Part shown: piece after piece, positions 8,928 through 22,590 of the stretch
Layout of the letters: each line of letters begins with the position of its first letter
Numbering within the stretch: the first letter of the stretch is position 1
From: Eremophila alpestris peregrina
Taxonomy: Eukaryota > Chordata > Aves > Passeriformes > Alaudidae
Assembly (NCBI GenBank): GCA_009792885.1
Contig: WMCF01000032.1
Span: 6,894,331 to 6,958,330 of the forward strand
Direction of reading: 5' to 3'
Length of the DNA stretch: 64,000 nt
The notes under the pieces: generated by a model
Told to the model about the DNA's origin: nothing
Database searches by the model: none
What the model saw: only the letters and a program-made list of their open reading frames with translations
Translations under genes and position numbers: made by a program

Positions 8928-11900
8928 CTAAAAATGGTCATCCAGTTTGTCTTGAGTGACTCTGTCTGACCACAGTTTGTATTTAAAGGTTCATTACGAA
9001 TATTGTAAAACCACTGCAGCTCCCAAATAGCAGAAAATTCCCTGGTTCCTGTTTGATACATAGTCCTCAGACAGAATTGTGTGTGTGCTCTGGATAACTC
9101 CATGTTACAAACTGTGGCATCACGTTTTTGGTGCTTCAGAACTTTAGAACAACTTTAATCATCCTAAGTTCACCAGGGAAACAGCAAAGTAGGAAAGGTA
9201 TTTATGTAGAAGCACTTTTAGAGTGCTCATACTTGGCCAAAAGCCAATTCCCCTTACACTCCATTAAAGCTGAAGGTGGTTTTATTTAGATAACAATGTC
9301 CATGAAGTACTTAAGAAAAAAATTTCTTGCAACACAGCACAAAAAGTTGAGAGCACTTGGTGGCAAAGATTATTTTAGAAAAGATCTGTAAAATGAACTT
9401 TAAATAATGAGAAAAAAATGAAGTTCTGCTCAGTTGTATTACAGAGTCCATAGCTGCAGTCAGGCTTTTTCAGACATTTTCATTCATAGTGCAGCACTGA
9501 GTTGCAGAGCAGGTTGGGTAGGAGTTTGAAGCGTGACCATTCCACGCTCAGATTATTTTATTTGACTTTAGAAACCAACCCTTCATCCAGCTGCAGCACT
9601 GTCTCTTTGCTCTGCAGATTTTTTTTGTTTATACAATACACTGTTTGTCTACTTGCTCTATTATCATCTGCCTGTGATGCAGCTCTTCCCTGGTTTATCT
9701 GACCTCTGGATGTGTTTTCACAAGCTGTGGCACCATTATGAACTAATAGCCAGTAAAGTACATTGCTAATAAAGCTGTTGCCAGCAAGGGAAGTCTCCAA
9801 ACATGCCAAACACTTGTACCTTTGTCACGTCCTCTTGAGTTCCCACAGGATCTCTTAATTCCTACAGACTGAAACCTGGTGCTGCCTCGGGGAAGGCTGG
9901 GCCCTACACAGAGCTTTGCAGGGCAGCACAGATTTGTTTCAGATCTAGAGCAAACTAAAAATCATGGCCAGAAGTGCTGTGTGTAGATATAAAACCTGAT
10001 TTAGTAGGTTGTCAGCTCCTCATCAGGGTTTGAAAGGTGCTTTTTGAAAGTGTCATGCTGAATATTACTTATGGATTGATTTTTAAAACTTTAAATAGTG
10101 GATGGTCAATATTTCTGGAAAATAACAAGCCTGTAATTAGTTGTACATCAAGGGGAGCACACTGAATTCTCAAGTGCTGGAGAGTGAAGTGTCACATTGC
10201 TGTTACCTCTCAGTCTGGGTGATATGACATTTCTTCAGGCTTATTAGCTTATATACATACCACAGGGATTAACAAATGACTTGTAAGCTGGATATACAGA
10301 AAAGTAAAACTAAATAGGTCAGGTTAAATGCGAGGGGGGAAAAAATGCAGCAGTGCAGGCAAGTAGGTTTCAGAATATACTCTTCTCATGCTGAGTTGCT
10401 GCTGTTTATAATGTACTGATACAGCTCAGATAAAATGCTTTTAACATGAGTGGAGAAGAAAATCCTGCTTGATGCTGGGGGCTGGGCTGAAAAACAGGCC
10501 CCTTCCAACCCTGTCATTTATGTCTTTGTGGTGCAACCATTGACCAGTTTGGCAGGGGAAGTTCCTAATTGATATTGGCTCCATTTATAATGTGGTTAAT
10601 TCAGTGCAAGGTAAGGTGAAAGAAGGCAGGATCACACAACAGGGATAAGTGATACAAAGTAGTATTGAATATAATAAGCCTGTGTTGGATGTTTTAAAAA
10701 GCACAAATCAAAAAGCAAGAGTAGGTCAGTGGGAAGAGAGGGAACAAGAGGTTTGCCACTCATGGCAAGTGAACTCATGGGAGGACAGTCTGCCAACCTT
10801 CTGGTCCTGCTGATTTCACCCTTCATTAGGCTCAGGTTTTGGTTTTCTAAACCCTTTCCCTTTGCTATATAACCTGCTTTAGGAGCAGCATAACAATAAT
10901 TAATAATAATTAAAATAAACCAAATATTTTTCACTTACATAGCCCAACTCTTGTCTACTCCTGCTTGATTCTGCACAATCTGAGTGCTGTGAACACGTTT
11001 CCAGCTCTGTAGGTAACTGCCTTCCCTTGGACCAATGTTTTTCCTTTATCATGTCTTCTATCCATGCACAAATTCTTATTTACATTTCCTGGTTCCTTAA
11101 AATACCCCTTGAGTTTCACATCTGCCTGGCCAATATTTTCCTCTTTATCTCTCCCTGATGACTCCCTTACAATTATCATTCCACCACCCATCATTATTTG
11201 CCCATATGACACACACACAGAGTATCATATCCAAATTATGACAGGGCTTCCAAGCATGACAGACACACTTTCACTTCTGCTTTGTGACTTCCCTGTAGGA
11301 CATCTCAGGCTGTTCTTTGGTACTGTGAATCAGCAATAAATATTACATTCTCAAGAACTGTCAGGGTGCATTTCTATGGCACGAGGACAGAGGTACCTGT
11401 GCTCCTGAAATTGGTCTTTGCATTTTGGTCTCCCTTTGAGGTTGCCCACTCTGCTTTTCCAGAAATTCTGAATATATGTTGTCTTCAGAGCTCCTTCCTG
11501 TGGGCCCCCCCTGTCACTTGCTGGGTGACCTTTTTTATTTTCCTCTGTCTCATTTGTTTATCCTCTCATTCTGTAAGCACCATCTTTGTGGTAAATCATT
11601 TGCATAGCAGCTACCTGGTGATTCAGATCCCACTTATGCCCTGCTAATTTGCTTACTGCCCCAGCCTCTTGGCAGCCAGCTAAATAGATACTTCTCCCAC
11701 TCCTGTTATGACCTTTTTGATGTTGTTATTTATCATTTTTATTGTTAAATGTATAAATGATATGTAAAAATGTAATGTAATGTAATTATTAACCATGTCA
11801 GCTGCACATTTGGTTTCTGTTTAGATTGTTCAGCTCTTTGGGAATCTGAGTTCATATAAGGCCATGTTGAAAGTAAGTCTGCAAATTGCTGCCACGGGTC

Positions 11901-14900
11901 ACTGAGCATCTAGTTCAGATGGGCTTTTTGTTTGGAAGAAGGAAGAAAACTTGATTTTAGGGTATGGCAACTGTCTTTTTAGGATGTGCATATTCTCTAA
12001 TAGGTTAGAACTGCAAAACTTTCTTCTGTTTTTAGAATTGTAGAAGGTTGCTCAGAATGTGTGTATCCATCAGAAATGAGTAATTACATTTGCTTCAGTT
12101 TCTCTTTCTCCCTCTCAATTTCTAAGCAGCCTAAAGCTTATGAGAACAGACAGTATACTCCAATAAAGGAAGACAAAAAAAGATCAGCTACTCTGGAAAC
12201 TATAATCAAAACTGCTAAATGCTAAACAGCTGCACCAGGGGATTCTGCAAGGGTTAACTCCATAAACTCAGCCTTGTTTTGTTAAGTTCTGCCTGTCCCC
12301 GTGTGGATGAGTGGCACTGATGTGCTGCTCCACCCCATCCTGACTTAGCTTTATCACTCAATTCTGTAAGAGCTTCTATATGGAAAACATGACATACTGT
12401 TTCTATTTTCACGTTTCTGTGCAGCGAGGAAGAATTCACTCTAGAGTGAACAGTGCAGCTTTTAATAGAGATTTCATCACTGCAGAAAGTGAAATGCCTT
12501 CCTTTTGTGCCTTCTAAAGGTGAGGATTCCACCAGGCAGAATGAATTTACACCTGTATTCATCTATCCACAGGCCTTAGCTGCCAGGGATCCTGACATGA
12601 GATACAATTTGGAGATGCTCAAACATCCACTAGATAATGCTTTTTAAAAATTAAGCTATAAACAAAACAAAACCTGAGTAATTTTCCTAGTATTCATATT
12701 CACTTCCAGGAACTTACAGCGTATTAAATACCAGGAATAATTAGAATGAATGCAGTATTAGAAAATCAGCTTACGTCAGGTGCTTCCAGTTCTGGGTTTT
12801 ATAAAGTTGGCCAGTTGGAATACAAGAAGTGACAGCTTTTCAGCATCAGCAGAGTGGATGGTGCCCTTCAGAGTGCTGAACAGCCAGCTAGCTCTGCTGC
12901 AGTTCTGCTTCATGCTTTCAGAGCTCTTGCAAGCTGATTTTGATGTAGCTATCCTACTTTAAAACCAAGTAGCAACAACATCAAATAACACTGAGTGTCG
13001 AGATGACTGAAAGTTATGTGTATATATTGATTCTTTGACTGCTTCACTGAAAATAAACTGAAAAAATTTAACCTTAGTGAGAATTTTCAGTGTGCTTGTA
13101 ACTGGTGAGCCACAGAAACCAAAAGAATTTCTTAAAAAATACAGAAAATTTCAGTTTCTGAGAGAGCACACAAGCAAATAATTTTTTTCAGTTTAAAACT
13201 GAATATAAGTTGCAGATTTTTTTTGGTATGAGTACAACTCAGTGGAGCTAACAAGGCTTACAGACACCTTCAGAAGGCATCTTTACTGTTGTGATGTTCA
13301 GAGCAGCTGGGAATTAGCAGACACTTTATCCCACTGTTTTTTATCAAAGTATTTCGTTCATTTATTCTGACTTCAGGAGCTTGATAGATGAAGTGGGTGA
13401 TTTAATTAATACATTTTTTCATAATCATCAATGTTTAAATGTAAGGAGTTTTGCCCCCAGTATCTAAAGACACTTAAACTGTAGAGCAACAGTTCAGTTA
13501 AGACTGGTTTGTGGGGAAAACTTACATGTTCCTGTTTTTCATGTAAATGTCATCACAGCATAGAAACTTCTGCTGAGGCCTTTTTGAGATAATTTAAAAG
13601 ACAGTTTGATGGTAAAATTCCTTGTTTAGGTAATGTCTTTAATAAGTGCAAGCAGGTCATTTGCACCTCTTACAAGACAGCCTGGATCTCTGCATTTCCA
13701 GCATTTGGGAATTGCCAGGTTCCAGATAGGGAATGTTTGTGCTTCTGCTTCGTGTAAATCAGCATCACTCCAGTAAAGGAGACAGATTCTCACCAATCAA
13801 AATTAATGCAAATTATGCCAGTTCTGGGCTTTGCTGACTGAATTTATTCCAGGAAGAGAGTGTCAAAGGTGCAGGGACTGTGCTGGAATGACTCTGTACG
13901 TGAGCTGGCAGGGTGGAAACAGCAGCTCTTATCTTGCCCTGCTGTTTGTCAGCTTCACCCGTGCTCAGGGCTTGGGCAGGGAGCTCTGCTGAAATTTGGC
14001 AGTGCACAAACATTCCCCACAGAGCTTTTGGTGCCAGTTGCAGAGACTGACAGGAGGCACAGATGGTACTTTTCCTGGAAACTATAACATAATGCTGTTT
14101 CCTGTTAGAAACACTGGTGAAAGCTGACTGGTGACTTATCAAGCAGGCCATCACACTGGCTGGGGAGGAAACTCTTGAGGAACAGGCTCTGACCACAGGC
14201 ACCAGGTTTCCAGTAAAAGCAGAAATATTGACATAGCTCTTTATCAGATAGCATATAGAAGAATTATAAAACTGGTTGGAGTTTAAAGGGGAAAATCAGC
14301 CCTCAGCAGAGTTGCACTAAGCCTGAAATTACTTCAAAACTTGTCACATCCGCTGGAGATAAACATATCTTTCTGTTAATTGCTGGCAAGTCTGAGACAT
14401 CTTGTTCCTGACACTCCTGTGGCTTTTAATTTTCACTGCTTGGTGAAGGAAATAGCATTTTCTAGCTGCCTCCTGGATGAACTTGCATAATTATTGATTA
14501 CATCTTATTCCATTTATAATGTCCAAATAAAATATTTTAAAGTTGCATTCTAGGTGGTCTAGTATGATATTAATGCTGATCTGAGTTTGGTTATTATTTA
14601 GATGGTATGATTTAGAATAAGGATTTTCATTTACCAGGGGCTTGAGGCATCTTTCTGACATGAGTGAGTTTTGATTTGTCCATCTATTGCTTGCCATGTG
14701 CCACTCCCCACTCCACCAGCAACAGGGTTTTTTTATCCTTTAATCATCAAAATGTTCTACCAATAAACTCAGTTTCTTCTAAGGCTCCCCACTGCAGCCA
14801 AATGCATATATCAAACTTGACAATAACCCTCAGCACATTCTGCTTTGGGATGATGACAAAGAGTTTGACAGGTTTAAGTATCTGATGATTTCATTTGAGT

Positions 14901-15390
14901 TCTTGGCCATCCTTCCACAGACCTGTGGCTGGGGATGCTTCCTCAGGTACTTTTAATGGGTATTGTTTTTCCAGGCCAACATGAGGCTGGACAAATGTTT
15001 CCAAGGGCAGAAAAAAACCCCAAAGTAATTTTGTGGGAAGAAATGTGCAAAGGAGTCTGAGACCTCTGTAAACCTGGGCTCTTTAAACATAAATCCTCCA
15101 TTAAAAAACATCTGTGAAGTTACACCACCAGTAGCCACCTGCTGCCCACACTGCATCCATTCCATGGTATTTTGAAAAGCAAAGGTTAGGATTTGTACAA
15201 ATTTCTGGAACTACAGCCACATTAATGACATGGAATTAACTCTCTAAAAATTTGAACAGACTTTTTGTGGAGATTTCTTAGTGTCCTTCATGGGTAACAT
15301 GCTGGTTTTAATAAGTCTTGCCTGTTTCAAGAAGCAAAAATTACTTCTGTAGTACTTTTGTTACTGCAGGAGCCTTGATTTGTAAAATTA
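8928..15390. other. C7orf50 intron, mostly unique AT-rich sequence
   Basis: No exon recognised. It contains a short CR1-like tail at about 10.5 kb and a small ATGTA-type run near 11766-11789. The longest open frame, 129 codons on the minus strand at 13813-14202, resembles no known protein and has no supporting splice context. The rest appears to be ordinary intron. Confidence 0.6.
10471..10530 (+). mobile_element. CR1 3'-tail fragment, weak
   Basis: A 60-bp segment reads GGGGCTGGGCTGAAA, then CCCCTTCCAACCCTGTCAT, then a degenerate TTTATGTCTTTGTG. The order matches the end of avian CR1 elements, where a GGxTGGACTAGATGA-like run precedes CCCTTCCAAC and repeats of an ATTCTATG-like octamer. Only the last tens of bases remain, as is usual for 5'-truncated CR1 copies. 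It could also be the tail of a CR1-tailed SINE. Chance similarity cannot be excluded. Confidence 0.5.
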
Positions 15391-15645
15391 TATTGGGTTT
15401 GCATGGCAAGCTTTTGGGAAAGTGTTCAGTTTTATTTCTCTATTTAGTTACCCTACTCTAATTTGATGGTTAATGAGTTCAATTTCTGTAAGTTCAGGAT
15501 GGTAATAGGTGAGTGATCTCTCTCTCTCTCCTCCTCTCAATCCACAAGCCTTGAGTTATATTTTCTCTCCCTGTCCATCTGTGTAGGGGAGTGATAGAGT
15601 GGTTTTAGTGGGTACCTGGTGCCCAGCTGAGGTCAGCCCACCACA
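15391..15645 (+). mobile_element. Degraded, internally deleted avian ERV LTR
   Basis: The segment starts with TATTGGGTTTGCATGGCAAG and ends with GTCAGCCCACCACA, resembling the two ends of a common avian endogenous-retrovirus LTR family as I recall it. In between are the recognisable blocks TTAGTTACCCTACTCTAAT, a CT-rich run, GTTATATTTTCTCTCCC and GGGGAGTGATAGAG. At about 255 bp it is shorter than I expect for this family, and the join after AGCTTTTGGGAA suggests an internal deletion. No viral coding region lies next to it and no clear target-site duplication is seen (AATTA left, GGAAT right), so it is an old solo LTR or fragment with no coding capacity. Assignment to an ERVL-type family is tentative. 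Confidence 0.7.
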
Positions 15646-17833
15646 GGAATAAAATGCATAATCTGCTTCCTCCTGTGCTAATGGGTGGAAGCCTGAGGAG
15701 TAATTAGTTTGTCAGAGAGCCAGTTTCTTACTAATGATTGATCAATGGTTGTTTTTGCAGAGCCCACACAGGCTCTGGGTGCTGAGAACAGTAAAGCACA
15801 GTTTGTAGGGAGGTCACTGGAGCCTGCTGGTCTGTCTTCACTTGAATGAGCCATACTTGTTGTGGCTGTTGTGGAAAATATGCAGAATATTCTGATAACC
15901 TCTCATCTGATGTTCAGATCCTGCATGCAGGAGTTCAGATGAATCAGTCTGATGTGCAAATCACAAACATTGATGTTTGCATGAATCACTTTGACCAGAC
16001 ATTTGATTAACTCTGTTGCATCACTTCAGAATGAGTCTGACTTGGAATTCTGCTCAGATTTTAAATGATGGAGCCAATCAAACACGTGCAGGATGTGATG
16101 CTGGCATGACAAACAGGGTGCTGCCTTTTCTGCTGCTTTAGCATTTCTATCAGAACAATGTGAAGTTCAGCTGAGAGAGCCCTGAGGGAAAGGAGGTGTT
16201 CTGCTATGTGCAGTAGAAAACAGATTTGCAAAAATCACAGTGATTAGTGTAATTAAAAATGCTTATGGAGGCTGAAAGGACAGCAGTCATTTTGCTTATT
16301 CAAAGCTTCTGCTGAAAGCAGTTAGGAAATTTTTGGTGCTTTGAAGTTTGCCTTTGGCATACCTTCTCTTATAAATGAAAATGCAACTTAATTGTGATTA
16401 ATTAGTTAATTAGTTACTGCTGTGTCTATCTGCTTTGCAGTAGTATTTCACAGTATGGTTTGCAGCATGTTTATTACTATCCTATGGATAAAAGATTCAT
16501 AAGGATCTGAGTTTCACTGAGAACTTTTTTCTCTTCAAGACTAATTGGATTAACTTTTGATCAATTCCTCTGCTATACTTCTCCTCTCCTGTAATACTTC
16601 CAGATTTAATATACAGAAACATAGAGATCTTGTATATCCAGAGCAATAGATTTAAAAAGTATTAAAGCACACAGTTATTACCTAAAGAAACAGTGACAAA
16701 TCTAGCCTAATGTGCATGAAAATTGATACGCACAAGAAAAACTACTGTAACTTTGTTTTGGCCAACCAGATAAAAGTGGGAGTGTGCCAGATTCAAACAG
16801 AGATGTTTTCCCTACAGAACTGCTATTTAAAAAGCAAACACTGTTTTCTAATGACGGCACTACCCACTTTTACTGATCCAAGGCTCAGACGCACTTATAC
16901 AAATCCTTTCCAGGCTGCTAAACACCAAAAGCAATCCAAAAGGAGAACTGCTTCAAATCTCACCTGTGCCTTAGTGTCCAGCAGGAACATTTTGCCCATC
17001 AAGCCAGAGCCTTTGGTGGGTGAGAGAGTGCAGTTTGTGTGGCAGGCTGGGCTCTGGGGAACCACTGTGGGCGCAATGCCCTCGGCGTGGCACTGGACAC
17101 TGGCACATGTGACTGCATATTCACACTCATGATCCCCTGAGCTGCTGCCACCCTCTCTCATTGGAGCCCTGGCAAAACCAGGGCCTGATCCTGCCCCTGG
17201 TTGTGAAAGGGTTTTGGAGGGTTTGGGAGAGGGCAGAGGGAAAAGGACATTCTGCTGGTCATGGAACAGCTCAGCCTTTGGCGTCGTTACGTAACGGGAG
17301 ACAAACAGCGGCTGCATCAAACCCCAGAGCTTGGCTGCAGGAAAAGGATCTGACCCTAAGAGCAGCCATTCTGTGCACATTCACAGAGTCAGGGACCTGC
17401 AGCACAGTGAGCCAAGCTGACAAAAATATTGTGTTATTTTTGTGATTTTCTTCAGAGCTGCTCATCCCAGCTGTGTGTGCCAGGACTCATTTCCCTCCCC
17501 ACCTCAGAAACACAAAACCCTGCAACTTCCACTCTGGAGACTTTAGGCTGTAACCAACATGAGACCTGAAAAAGAGCCAATGTGAGCTTTAAAAAATACT
17601 GTAAGCCTCAGAATTCTTTTAGGCATTCAGAAGAAACATTTTAATTGGGGGGGAAAAAAAGAAGTCATGTAAGGAAAATGGTGCAGGTCTATCTGACTTT
17701 TAATGAGGTGGTAGGTAAATGTAAATTCTTTGCATTTGAATAAAAAGCCTGTAACATCATGATTCCATCTATTTAGCTTGAATACAAATAGTCCTTAAAT
17801 AATTTGCCTTTTTAAACTGTAATGAAGAAATAA

Positions 17834-17927
17834 TTTATGTGTTTTCCTTCCTCCCCAAAGCAGTAAAGTTTAATATATGATTTTGCTTATCAACCATAAA
17901 GAAGTTGACCCATAAAATGAATTAAGA
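17834..17927 (+). repeat. Diverged dispersed repeat, copy 1
   Basis: This segment aligns with 19006-19103 in the same orientation. Shared blocks in order are TGTGTTTTCCT, CTCCCCA then AGCAGTAAAGTTTAA, ATATG, then CTTAT, ATCAACCATAAA, and AAAATGAAT. The order and spacing are kept apart from small indels, so chance is unlikely. I do not recognise the family. It may be a short local duplication or two copies of an old interspersed element. Confidence 0.75.
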
Positions 17928-19005
17928 ATTTGTCATTCATATTAGCATGTGTATCTTCTTTGGTGTATGTAATATAATGTGGTTTTTATACCATTAGCTG
18001 CTTATTTTTAATTTTGCAGTTTCTTAGAAGCTAAAACTTCCCAAAGGGACTCTGAAATAGGCTCTAAGGTTAACACCTGAGAACTTCTGGAGTGTTGGTA
18101 TTTATGATCTAAGTATTTGCTTAGTTCAGTTATTTTTTTTTGTTCCCTTTGGCTAAGCTTCTATTGTTTATATTAAAGTTAAAACCCCCCAAGTCTCTAT
18201 TTACAATATCTATCACACAGCTGATCTGCTTGTAGGTCCCATGTAAGTATTTTCCATTAGATTTTCTATTGTTGGAGATTGGTCAAATTATTAAATAAAC
18301 AAGAACTTCTTTAATCTCAGTAGTAATATTTCTTTGAGGAGACAGTGTGGGGCAGCCCAGGATTATGACTTTTCCCTTTTTTTATGGTTTGTAATAGTTC
18401 ATACTTATCACTCATTTGGTTAAGCCATTATGTATGTTTGTATTTTCAAACACAGAGGAGAAAATCCAAACTGTGTTGTTGATTTCTATTTGATAATACC
18501 GGTGACAATTGGGCATGGAGTTGAAGGGGAAGTGAGCTTTCCTTTTGAAACTCAGACCTCATAAACTTCAGCATATCAGCTTTTTGCAGGGAAAAAAAAA
18601 TGCAGAGATTGGGAGATGGAATAGCACTCGTTTGGTCTCCAGGGAGAGCAGGAGGCAATCATGTGGCTCCTTCCAGTCTGCTGCTCTCTTGGTTTTCTAG
18701 AGGCAACTGCTTGCTCTTACAGGCCCTGCCAGTCCCTCACTTTCAGGCTGCAGTGCCCACAACCTTTAATACTTTTTCCGTTTTCCTGGCTGGGTTTGTC
18801 CAGCAGACTTTCCACGAGGTTTGTCTGAGTGCAGAGATATGGAATCCCTGACACAATTCTGCTGTGTCACTACAGCTTGTAGTAACAAGGGGTTGTTGAT
18901 CACCTGGAGTTACTTGGGGAACTGGTGGCAGAGGAGATTGTTGTGCTTATGACCATAAAGGCCCACATTTCAACAATATCCATACTTAATAGAACTTATC
19001 CAGAT

Positions 19006-19103
19006 ATTTCTTGTGTTTTCCTCTCTCCCCAGAGCAGTAAAGTTTAAGATATGCTTCTACTTATATCAACCATAAAGGAGATTAACACTAAAATGAATGA
19101 AGT
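19006..19103 (+). repeat. Diverged dispersed repeat, copy 2
   Basis: The partner of 17834-17927, about 1.17 kb downstream in direct orientation. Differences include CAGAGCAG for CAAAGCAG, an added TA before TATCAACC and GGAGATTAAC for GAAGTTGACC. The similarity fades on both sides, which gives an apparent unit of about 95 bp. Confidence 0.75.
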
Positions 19104-22100
19104 GGGCAGATCTATGGATGGAGTTTTGTGCTGAGACTTGGTCCTGGTCACACAGCTGCAAGGGGACTGAGGGAAATTGTTGAGGTTTACTTTTATGACT
19201 TATTTTTTGACTCTGCCTCACTGTGAAGTCAGCAAGCACAAACCTCAGTGAAGGTGGAACCTCTTCTGTGATGTGCCAGGAATATTAGCCCAGACCTTAA
19301 AACACCTTTAAGCACAAGCCAGGTATTTTTGCTGTGCACATGGTAGAGGTTCATCTGGACAGGTGTGAGCATGAGACACACACTGAGAACATCAGGCAGT
19401 TTTTTTGTCACCACTAAGCAGCAGGGATCACAGAAGCCTTGGAGATTAATTTTCAGATGCAGTGTACTGTTCAGTGCTTTTGGCTTGATTCATACACTGA
19501 ATTAAATATGGCAGTTCCCTGTCCATCTTATCCCAAATATGTCTCTCAAGGCTGATGGTTCTGTAAAGTTAATGCACAGCCCTGAAGTTCATAATTACAG
19601 GTGACTTTGTTAATATGAAAGTGGGATGTGAACAGTGCAGGTTTTTGTTTACAGAATAAATCTGTAGGAGTTCAGCTGTTTAAGTTACCATATGTTTAAG
19701 GTGCTGATGTCCCTAACATCTAACTGATAGACAATTCTAATAAGAGTTTTTCTTACAGAAGCTAAACAAGACTAAAACAAAGTTCTGTTCAATTTTGTTT
19801 GATATTATAATGATTTTTAGAAGTTCACCCTTCAGAAGTGCTCTGTGCAGTAACTTAGGCACAATCAGTGATTTAGGTGGATTAAACAAATCACCAGGTT
19901 AAAGTGAAAGTGGTTATTCAGGACTGTGGTTGTCAGAGTATTGTTTTTATGGGCTGAAGTGGTTTCACTGAAGCATAATTCACAATATTACTGAATTAGT
20001 AGCTGTGTTTCAGCCCTTCGTACCCAAGTGCAGAGTGTCTGTAAAGAGTGGTTATTCATAGATTATCACTACTATTCCTCAGTATACTTTTATCTTAAGC
20101 TGGTATCTTCAAGGGAATGCAAGCAGTTGGAGGTTCATGATAGAGAAACTCTGGGCAAACATCTCCTGGTTCACTGCACTGAATGAAGCCAATCCCCACT
20201 GACATTCCCTCTCATTTTCAGTATTACTGTTTTAAGTGTAAAGCAAGGTGCAGTATTAATGGGATTCAGTCAAGACTGTTTATTTCTGTTTCATCTTAGT
20301 GTGAATATTCAGCAAGTTCACATTTGGTCATAGCAAGTCTGAAAATGCTTTGGTAATTACATTAAAAAATGAAACTGAATGTGCAAATCAGCTGAGGTAA
20401 GCAAGACTTATTTGCAAATTTTAGATTAGTTGCTTTAGCACTGCCTTTTATATGGGCACAGCTTTGAGTCCCTTTCATTTTTCATCTGCTGCACTATTTC
20501 AACTTTGATGGAAAACTTGAAAAAGGCGACCACAATTGTACCAGTGCTGCAATTAATCATACATTCACTCCTCAGAACCAGCGTGTCTGGTTTGAGGAAT
20601 TCACCCAGCTCTCCCTCAGGGCTCCTGCAGATGAGCTCTGGTGAAACTGGCTGTGGAAGCTGGATGTGGCACAGCCTCTTTTCTGCTGAGGGCCACCAGA
20701 AAGTGAGTGGCACCTGGTTGGTGAGCAGCTGGGACAGCAGAGGAGCTCATTGTGAGGGGCACTGCAGTGCTCTGAGCATCTAATGCAGCTCAGGGTCACT
20801 CTCCTTGTGCCAGCTCCATCATGACAGGAGCAGGAACCTCCTCCATCACAGCTCTGCTGATGTGACCTGGGATCCTCATGTGATTTTTAGTGAAAATCCC
20901 TCACACCTGCTAACCCTGCTAATTCACAGAAGTTTTCCCAAAGTATTCCAAGCTTGTGGTTCATGCCAGTAGCATGCCTTTTATTTTATTTCAGAAATAC
21001 CCTGATCCTGTTTCCAAAACTGTGCAAAAATCCTGATAGTTGCGTATCAGTAAGAGTAGTAATAAGGGGCAAGGCAGGAGTATTTGTCTTTTCTAGTCAG
21101 CAGGTTTTTAAACTTGAGTTCCTTTGGATTTGACCCTGATTGGTGTGGCCAAACTGCTGAAATTCCATTAGGTCACTGCTTGTGCAGATGTATTAGAGAT
21201 GGTTTTTGGTGAGTCTGTGTGCATCTTTTGTCTCTGCATACTTGGGCTGATTTTATTAGCTACTGTTTGAAAATGTCATTAGACATCAGATCAGTTTGTT
21301 TAGCTGTTGTGGGCTAATCCAAACACACAGGATATAATACACAGCTCCTGACCTTTTCCTCAGGAGGTGGGGAGGGAGGGAGGAAGGGCTTTAACCCTCT
21401 TGGTGTATTTTGTGAAGCCTCCAGGACAGGCTGAGGGCACTGCAGCTCACTTTGCAGCACAGGAGAAGCAGGGGAAAGCACAAGCAAAGGAAAAAGTCCA
21501 GGGTATTATTGTCTTCCTTAATAAATGCTTGGCTGCAGCCTCCCCATCCTTCAACCCTTTAAAAAAGTTATAAAGCACCAAATTTGCAAGCTCCAGACTG
21601 TGGCAGTGAGGGGGATTTCACAGCCAGCTGACCATGAAGTGCTACCAGCTTCTAAAATCTGCTTGACTGCACATTGATTCTTGAAACCTTCCAGATTGTT
21701 GCACAAAAATCTTTGAAGATGAGGTTGCATGATTGTAGATTTCTTCTAAAGGTTATGAAGAATGGAAATGGAGTTAAAACATCATTTCCTCTAGCTGTCC
21801 ATTTTACTATTGCCACTTTTGATCTATGCTCATGTGATAAAAGCCAATTTATGAATAAATCTCTACCCCAAGAGATATTTTGATAGCATAAACCTATTGT
21901 ACTTACTGTTCATAGCAAATTTTAAAGGGAAGGAAAAACCAGAGGAAGAATACAATGAAAATGTTGACCTCAATGAATGAAAATTGGACTGTTTGTACTA
22001 TGAGAAAATGAGATAATTATGGCTATAAAATCCTGCTCAAAGAATGAAAATAAACAACATACACAGAGTGTGGAAATGGGAGTCAGCCATTACAGTAAGA

Positions 22101-22571
22101 CAGATTCACTGAGATCTTTTCTCCATAGTCATTCTTAATAATGTGGGAATTTTATGTTTTAGCTAAGGACTAAAACAAACCATCCTGGAGATTGTTCCTG
22201 GAGCTCGGCAGCAGTGCAAGGGATTGGTTTACAAACATTTCACACCAGGAAAACATTTGGAAACCAGCAATGTGGTTTTTGGCCACTACAATTACATGCA
22301 GCAATAGATGCAATTTTTGTTGCATTAGAGCCATTTGGCAGGTTAGTGGTTCATTAATCTGTTACCAAAGATTTCCCAGCCAGGAAATCTACTTTGCAAA
22401 AATGCCATATTTTAGGCTGAGTCTTCTTTTAATGGGGAAAAAAGTCATTGAAAAATAGCATGTCAAAACAAAGGGTTAAATAAAGCACAGTAACACTGCA
22501 AAGTCTGACTTTGCTCCTGGATTTTAGAATGAATTTTCCTTTAAGCAACAGCTAAATGGCTTCCTTAGATT

Positions 22572-22590
22572 GTTCGTGTGTTGCACGAAC
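22572..22590. repeat. Short perfect inverted repeat
   Basis: Two 7-bp arms, GTTCGTG and CACGAAC, are separated by 5 bp. The pair contains two CpGs in an AT-rich, CpG-poor setting and is followed by a short AGATC AGATC repeat. It could be a protein-binding site or chance. Confidence 0.5.

Noticed and set aside
16895..17380. 161-codon minus-strand frame overlapping a 140-codon plus-strand frame
   Set aside because: Open on both strands in a slightly GC-richer patch; neither product resembles a known protein.
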